Below, piece by piece: positions 59,861 through 64,000 of a stretch of DNA of 64,000 nucleotides. This stretch comes from Blautia hydrogenotrophica DSM 10507 (lineage in GTDB: Bacteria > Bacillota > Clostridia > Lachnospirales > Lachnospiraceae): NCBI RefSeq assembly GCF_034356035.1, contig NZ_CP136423.1, forward strand, positions 1 to 64,000. The letters run 5' to 3'. Made by a program: the position numbers and the translations under genes. Positions within the stretch are counted from its first letter, which is position 1, and every line of letters starts with the position of its first letter. The notes under the pieces were generated by a model that ran no database searches, was not told where the DNA came from, and saw only the letters and a list, made by a program, of their open reading frames with translations.

Positions 59861-60862
59861 ATGAACTTAAAAGGACGTAATTTTTTGACATTGAAGGACT
59901 ATTCACCAGAAGAGATTGTTTATCTGTTGGATTTGGCGGCAAATCTAAAGGCAAAGAAAAAAGCTGGAATTCCTATGGACTGTCATAGAGGAAAAAATAT
60001 AGCGTTGATTTTCGAGAAGACCAGTACGAGAACTCGTTGTTCCTTTGAGGTGGCTGCTCATGATCTGGGAATAGGGACTACCTATTTGGACCCGAAAAGC
60101 TCTCAGATCGGAAAGAAAGAGAGTATTGCGGATACGGCCAGAGTGTTGGGAAGTATGTTCGAAGGAATCGAGTACCGTGGCTTTGGCCAGGAAATCGTGG
60201 AAGAACTGGCGAAATATGCGGGAGTGCCGGTGTGGAATGGGCTGACGAATGAGTATCATCCGACACAGATGTTGGCAGATCTTTTGACAATCCGAGAGAA
60301 TTTTGGGCGTTTGAAGGGTATTAAACTGGTGTATATGGGAGATGCCCGTTATAATATGGGAAACTCTCTGATGATTGCCTGTGCGAAGATGGGTATGCAT
60401 TTTGTGGCCTGCACCAGCAAAGAATATTTTCCAAATTCCGAACTGATTCAGATTTGTGAAGGATATGCGAAGGATAGTGGAGCCACTCTGACTTTCACAG
60501 AGAATGTAGAAGAGGGTACGAAAGACGCAGACGTGATCTATACGGATGTCTGGGTATCTATGGGTGAGCCGGACGAGGTGTGGGAGAAGAGAATCAAAGA
60601 GCTGACGCCTTATAAAGTGACGAAAAAAGTTATGGAAAACGCAGCAGAGGAAGCGATTTTCCTTCACTGCCTTCCAGCTTTCCATGATTTAAAAACAGAG
60701 ATTGGAAAAGAAATGGGAGAGAGATTCCAACTGGCAGAGTTAGAAGTAACAGATGAAGTTTTTGAGTCTGAACAGTCGAAAGTTTTCCAGGAAGCAGAGA
60801 ACCGGATGCACACGATTAAGGCTGTAATTTTGGCTACGTTGGGAGAACCGGATGAAAACTGA
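59861..60862 (+). CDS. argF: ornithine carbamoyltransferase
   Basis: The enzyme makes citrulline from ornithine and carbamoyl phosphate. The carbamoyl-phosphate loop is [16 protein letters not shown] and the ornithine-binding motif region is [11 protein letters not shown]. The catalytic Cys is in HCLPAFHD. The length is 333. Biosynthetic (ArgF) or catabolic (ArcB) use cannot be decided from sequence; no arc or other arg genes are nearby. RBS AAGGAGGAAG is upstream. It overlaps birA by 11 nt. Confidence 0.95.
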   Translation: MNLKGRNFLTLKDYSPEEIVYLLDLAANLKAKKKAGIPMDCHRGKNIALIFEKTSTRTRCSFEVAAHDLGIGTTYLDPKSSQIGKKESIADTARVLGSMFEGIEYRGFGQEIVEELAKYAGVPVWNGLTNEYHPTQMLADLLTIRENFGRLKGIKLVYMGDARYNMGNSLMIACAKMGMHFVACTSKEYFPNSELIQICEGYAKDSGATLTFTENVEEGTKDADVIYTDVWVSMGEPDEVWEKRIKELTPYKVTKKVMENAAEEAIFLHCLPAFHDLKTEIGKEMGERFQLAELEVTDEVFESEQSKVFQEAENRMHTIKAVILATLGEPDEN

Positions 60863-61829
60863 ATTGCTGAAGATATTAAGGGAGACAGACGATTATGTCT
60901 CAGGGCAGGAACTGTGTGATCGTCTGGGCGTCTCTCGAACGGCTATCTGGAAGCGGATAAAAAAACTTCAGGAAGAGGGCTATGTGATTGAGGCGGTACA
61001 GAACAGAGGGTATCACTTGATAGAACTGCCAGATTTGATGAAAACAGATGAGGTGAGAAGCTGGCTTTCCTCCAAATGGCTGGGAAAGGAGCTTTATTAT
61101 CAGGAGTCGGTGGATTCCACGAATACCTGGGCTAAGAAACTGGCCGAGGAGGGGGCACCCAATGGTACTGTAGTACTGGCTGACGAGCAGACGGCCGGCA
61201 AGGGGAGGAGAGGACGGACTTGGAAAAATCCTAAGGGAGCCAATATCGCCGCGACTTTTTTGCTGCGGCCCCAATTTATGCCGGAGGCAGCTCCTATGCT
61301 GACTCTGGTTATGGGGCTGTCCGTAGCCCAGATATGCAGAGAGATGGGACTGGATGCCTGGATTAAATGGCCCAATGACGTCGTGGTTTCTGGAAAAAAG
61401 ATCTGTGGAATTCTCACGGAGATGAGCGCCCAAGTGGATTATGTGAATTATGTGGTGATTGGCGCGGGAATTAATGTGAACCTAAGTGTTTTGCCTCCTG
61501 AGTTAAAAGAGATTGCGACTTCTTTCTATCTAGAAAAGAAAGAAGTTTTTCCCAGAGCTCAGATTATCGCTAGAGTCATAGAGGTATTCGAGGAAAACTA
61601 TGAAATTTATACGAAGACCAATGATCTTAGTCAATTGGCAGAAACGTATAATCAAATGTTAATTAACCATGGACGCCAGGTGAAGGTCTTAGATCCCAGC
61701 GGAGAGTTTGCAGGGGTATCCGGAGGAATTGACCGAAGTGGACGCCTTTCAGTGAAAAAAGAAGATGGAACCGTAGTGAAGGTGATGGCTGGAGAGGTCT
61801 CAGTGCGAGGACTTTATGGCTATGTATAG
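60852..61829 (+). CDS. birA: biotin-[acetyl-CoA-carboxylase] ligase and biotin repressor
   Basis: The N-terminal HTH (about residues 1-60, [27 protein letters not shown]) is followed by the ligase domain. That domain has [15 protein letters not shown], the biotinyl-AMP loop [17 protein letters not shown], and [20 protein letters not shown]-terminal SH3-like domain ends it. The length is 325. The HTH implies that it also represses biotin genes. It overlaps argF by 11 nt. Confidence 0.96.
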   Translation: MKTELLKILRETDDYVSGQELCDRLGVSRTAIWKRIKKLQEEGYVIEAVQNRGYHLIELPDLMKTDEVRSWLSSKWLGKELYYQESVDSTNTWAKKLAEEGAPNGTVVLADEQTAGKGRRGRTWKNPKGANIAATFLLRPQFMPEAAPMLTLVMGLSVAQICREMGLDAWIKWPNDVVVSGKKICGILTEMSAQVDYVNYVVIGAGINVNLSVLPPELKEIATSFYLEKKEVFPRAQIIARVIEVFEENYEIYTKTNDLSQLAETYNQMLINHGRQVKVLDPSGEFAGVSGGIDRSGRLSVKKEDGTVVKVMAGEVSVRGLYGYV

Positions 61830-61843
61830 ATGAGGAGAAATTC

Positions 61844-62191
61844 ATGTATCAGGAAAATGTTGTGCTTTGCGGGGCCAGCGCTTATGAACAGAAATTCTAT
61901 TTTAACCCGGATTTTCAGGCACTGCCGGAACAGATCAGGCAGGAATTGCAGATTATGTGCGTTTTGTTTACAGAAGATGTCGGCGGGATATTGACTTTGG
62001 AATTTACGGAAACCGGAGAATTGGAATTCAAGGTGGAAGCTTTGGAGGCGGATGCTTTTTTCGATGAGATTGGAAGCGCATTGAAGATTAAACAGATACA
62101 GCGGGAGAAGAGGGAATTTTTGGAGTCTCTGGAATTGTACTATAGAGTTTTCTTCCTTGGGGAAGAAGCGGACAGCGAGGAAGTGGAATGA
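61844..62191 (+). CDS. DUF6145 family protein
   Basis: This 115-residue protein is conserved in Lachnospiraceae and resembles DUF6145 (MYQENVVLCGASAYEQKFYF at the N-terminus). It has no signal or membrane segments and no catalytic motif that I can see. Its constant placing between birA and dusB and the 4-nt overlap with dusB suggest co-expression. The function is unknown. Confidence 0.8.
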   Translation: MYQENVVLCGASAYEQKFYFNPDFQALPEQIRQELQIMCVLFTEDVGGILTLEFTETGELEFKVEALEADAFFDEIGSALKIKQIQREKREFLESLELYYRVFFLGEEADSEEVE

Positions 62192-63150
62192 GTCTGCGGA
62201 TAGGAACAGTGGTTTTGGACAATCCCCTCATATTGGCACCAATGGCAGGAGTCACAGACCTGCCATTTCGCTTGTTATGTAAAGAGATGGGCGCGGGTCT
62301 GCTGTGCATGGAGATGGTAAGTGCCAAGGCCATTTATTATAAGAATAAGAATACAGAGAGCTTAATGGAAATTCATCCGGCGGAGCATCCGGTGTCTTTG
62401 CAGCTTTTTGGCTCGGATGCGGATTTGATGGCTCAGATTGCCACTCAGATCGAGGAGCGTCCTTTTGAGATTCTGGACATCAACATGGGATGTCCGGTTC
62501 CCAAAGTGGTAAATAACGGGGAAGGCTCCGCGCTTTTGAAAAATCCAAAACTGATTCGGGAGATTGTGACAAAGGTATCTGGTGCGATTCGAAAGCCCCT
62601 CACTGTCAAGGTGAGGATAGGCTTTGAGGGCTATCCGGTGGATGTGGTGGAGATCGCGAAAATTATTGAAGATTCGGGAGCAGCGGCAATTGCCGTGCAT
62701 GGAAGAACAAGAGAACAGTATTATTCAGGCCATGCGGATTGGGATGCAATCAGGAGAGTAAAGGAGGCAGTTCAGATTCCGGTAATTGGAAATGGAGATG
62801 TGGATTCTCCACAGAAGGCAGTTCAACTTCTGGAAGAGACGGGATGTGACGGAATTATGATTGGACGTGCGGCTCAGGGAAATCCATGGATTTTCCGGGA
62901 AATCAATCACTGGATGAAGACAGGGGAATTCTTACCAAGGCCAGGACGGTCTCAGATTGTGGAAATGATTTTGAGGCATGCCAGGCTTCAGATTGAATAT
63001 AAAGGTGAGTACACAGGAATTCGGGAGATGAGAAAACATGTGGCCTGGTACACACAGGGTCTGCCCCACTCCGCCAGACTTCGCCGTGAAGTAAATCGGG
63101 TGGAAGCTTATTCTCAATTGGAGGAACTGATGACATCCCTAGTGGATTGA
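62188..63150 (+). CDS. dusB: tRNA-dihydrouridine synthase DusB
   Basis: This FMN-dependent enzyme reduces uridines in the tRNA D-loop. The N-terminal LAPMAGVTDLPFRLLCKEMGAGL is a TIM-barrel FMN site. The catalytic Cys is in NMGCPVPKVVNNGEGSALLKNP. FMN-phosphate binding appears as GNGDVDSPQ and MIGRAAQGNPWIF. The length is 320. In Lachnospiraceae dusB-greA is a common neighbourhood. Confidence 0.96.
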   Translation: MSLRIGTVVLDNPLILAPMAGVTDLPFRLLCKEMGAGLLCMEMVSAKAIYYKNKNTESLMEIHPAEHPVSLQLFGSDADLMAQIATQIEERPFEILDINMGCPVPKVVNNGEGSALLKNPKLIREIVTKVSGAIRKPLTVKVRIGFEGYPVDVVEIAKIIEDSGAAAIAVHGRTREQYYSGHADWDAIRRVKEAVQIPVIGNGDVDSPQKAVQLLEETGCDGIMIGRAAQGNPWIFREINHWMKTGEFLPRPGRSQIVEMILRHARLQIEYKGEYTGIREMRKHVAWYTQGLPHSARLRREVNRVEAYSQLEELMTSLVD

Positions 63151-63181
63151 TTGTGACTGTGAGCGGAGGATTCCTTTTTAT

Positions 63182-63355
63182 GTAACTATTCAGCTATGCG
63201 ACTGATAAGAACAAAAATTCGGAGCAAGCTTGCTTGCAGAGGAATTTTGTTCTTATCAGGCATATGGTGTTTAGCCATAAGCGAGGATTTAGTCGCATAT
63301 GCGGAGATATAAGCTGCGTAGCAGCCAATTCGAGCTGTTATGGCTGAATAGTTAC
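63182..63355. mobile_element. MITE-like 174-bp element, copy B
   Basis: The terminal inverted repeats are GTAACTATTCAGC and the nearly complementary GCTGAATAGTTAC. The flanks CTTTTTAT (63174-63181) and CTTTTTAT (63356-63363) are an identical 8-bp direct repeat, as from target duplication. In reverse orientation it aligns end to end with 31731-31904. It carries no gene. It begins 31 nt after dusB and ends 29 nt before the greA promoter. Confidence 0.9.
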
Positions 63356-63384
63356 CTTTTTATAGTGTGAAAATGGCTTAAATC

Positions 63385-63413
63385 TTGACATTTCTGGGAG
63401 TTTTCGCTATAAT
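63385..63413 (+). promoter_or_regulatory. consensus sigma-A promoter of greA
   Basis: TTGACA (63385-63390), 17 bp, TATAAT (63408-63413), a perfect match. The transcript would have a leader of about 110 nt. The leader contains an 11-codon frame with ATG at 63450 (MKMRVAQKKEN), whose translation is unproven. Confidence 0.9.
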
Positions 63414-63529
63414 ACTGGAATTGCAAATATCTTTAGAAATAAAGAAGAGATGAAGATGAGAGTAGCACAAAAGAAAGAAAATTGACGAGTGTTTTAGATA
63501 TAATGTAAGGAAAGGGAGTTAGCTGAAAA

Positions 63530-64000
63530 ATGGAAGGAAAGAAGAATTTACTCACGTATGCGGGCCTGAAAAATCTGGAAGAAGAGCTGCATGATTTGAA
63601 AGTGGTAAAAAGAAAAGAAGTAGCTCAGAAGATCAAAGAGGCTAGAGAACAAGGAGATTTGTCTGAGAATGCGGAGTACGATGCTGCAAAGGATGAACAG
63701 AGAGATATTGAGGCTCGAATTGAGGAGATTGAAAAAATTCTGAAAAATGCAGAGGTTGTAGTTGAGGACGAAGTAGATTTGGATAAGATTAGCGTCGGCT
63801 GCAAAGTGAAGCTGTACGATTATGAGTATGAAGAGGAGATTGAATTCAAGATCGTAGGTTCCACAGAAGCAAACAGCCTGCAGGGAAAGATTTCTAATGA
63901 GTCTCCTGTAGGGAAAGCTTTGATCGGAGCGAAGGTGGACGACGTAGTCAAAGTTGAGATGCCTGCTGGTATGGTGGAATATAAAGTATTGGAAATTCAG
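63530..64000 (+). CDS. greA: transcription elongation factor GreA (3' end cut by window)
   Basis: GreA restarts backtracked RNA polymerase by stimulating transcript cleavage. ATG 63530 opens a frame that is still open at 64000, giving 157 codons. GreA is about 158-160 residues long, so only the last few codons are missing. The coiled-coil tip ([13 protein letters not shown]) and the C-terminal domain ([23 protein letters not shown]) are visible. RBS-like GGAAAGGGAG lies upstream of the ATG. Confidence 0.95.
   Translation, partial: MEGKKNLLTYAGLKNLEEELHDLKVVKRKEVAQKIKEAREQGDLSENAEYDAAKDEQRDIEARIEEIEKILKNAEVVVEDEVDLDKISVGCKVKLYDYEYEEEIEFKIVGSTEANSLQGKISNESPVGKALIGAKVDDVVKVEMPAGMVEYKVLEIQ

Noticed and set aside
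63482..63504. Second greA promoter (TTGACG and TATAAT)
   Set aside because: The spacer is only 11 bp, too short for sigma-A.

Overview
The window is a stretch of bacterial chromosome starting at the first base of dnaA, so it covers the replication origin and the region to its right. Gene content and sequence point to a spore-forming, anaerobic Gram-positive of the Lachnospiraceae (Clostridia). The evidence is a low-to-moderate GC, purine-rich coding strand, a 16S rRNA of clostridial type, Firmicutes gene order (dnaA-dnaN-yaaA-recF ... gyrB-gyrA; holB-ricT-trmN6-rsmI; dnaE-pfkA), sporulation genes (spoIID, a spoIIQ-like gene, spoVT, ricT) and family-specific proteins (DUF1002, DUF6145). tRNA genes do not encode CCA. 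I do not assign a genus.

Layout. 1-4072: dnaA, oriC, dnaN, the S4 protein YaaA, recF. 4281-9086: a large TPR/acidic/degenerate-AAA protein, rsmA and a secreted DUF1002 protein. 9389-16328: an S1-domain protein, a CBS/DHH pyrophosphatase, a flavin reductase, a shikimate-kinase-like protein, murA, and a SAM-I riboswitch upstream of metK. 16398-23849: a two-component system, a YaaO-like PLP decarboxylase, a guanylate-kinase-like protein, holB, ricT, trmN6-like and rsmI. 23850-31723: gyrB, gyrA, a lipoprotein, two-subunit class I fumarase and an acyltransferase. 32023-38235: tRNA-Ser, then an rRNA operon in the order 16S-5S-23S, then seven tRNAs (Asp, Val, Tyr, Thr, fMet, Phe, Lys). 38282-47622 is mostly on the minus strand: GIY-YIG protein, SpoIIQ-like, SpoIID, Lrp regulator, TrhA, a second MATE exporter, a D,D-carboxypeptidase and nicotinate phosphoribosyltransferase; the first MATE exporter and spoVT are on the plus strand. 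48035-64000 is on the plus strand: tRNA-Gln, acyl-ACP thioesterase, CvfB, dnaE, pfkA, KtrB/KtrA potassium uptake, an rRNA methyltransferase, NfeD/stomatin, a patatin, argF, birA, DUF6145, dusB, and greA cut by the window end.

Most of this is housekeeping sequence. I see no prophage, transposase gene, CRISPR array, restriction system or antiphage locus. The non-routine signals are between genes. They are a pair of 174-bp elements with terminal inverted repeats and apparent 8-bp target duplications (31731 and 63182); another family of diverged intergenic repeats (4107, 23915, 47719); a hairpin-bounded repeat between the SAM riboswitch and metK; a long rod-like hairpin before gyrB; a multi-hairpin leader before fumarase; and a 5S rRNA gene between 16S and 23S, with a 5S-like palindrome at the usual 5S position. 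Several proteins have lost key residues of their families: the AAA domain at 6186-6500, the SpoIIQ-like LytM domain, the shikimate-kinase-like protein, and PfkA (Asn to Leu in TIDND).

Functionally, the origin-proximal genes supply replication (DnaA, DnaN, RecF, gyrase, HolB, DnaE) and translation (rRNA, tRNAs, RsmA, RsmI, DusB, S1, GreA). They are mixed with envelope, sporulation, potassium and cofactor genes. Promoters with consensus or near-consensus -35 and -10 boxes at 17-bp spacing precede tRNA-Ser, the rRNA operon (two in tandem), tRNA-Gln and greA.
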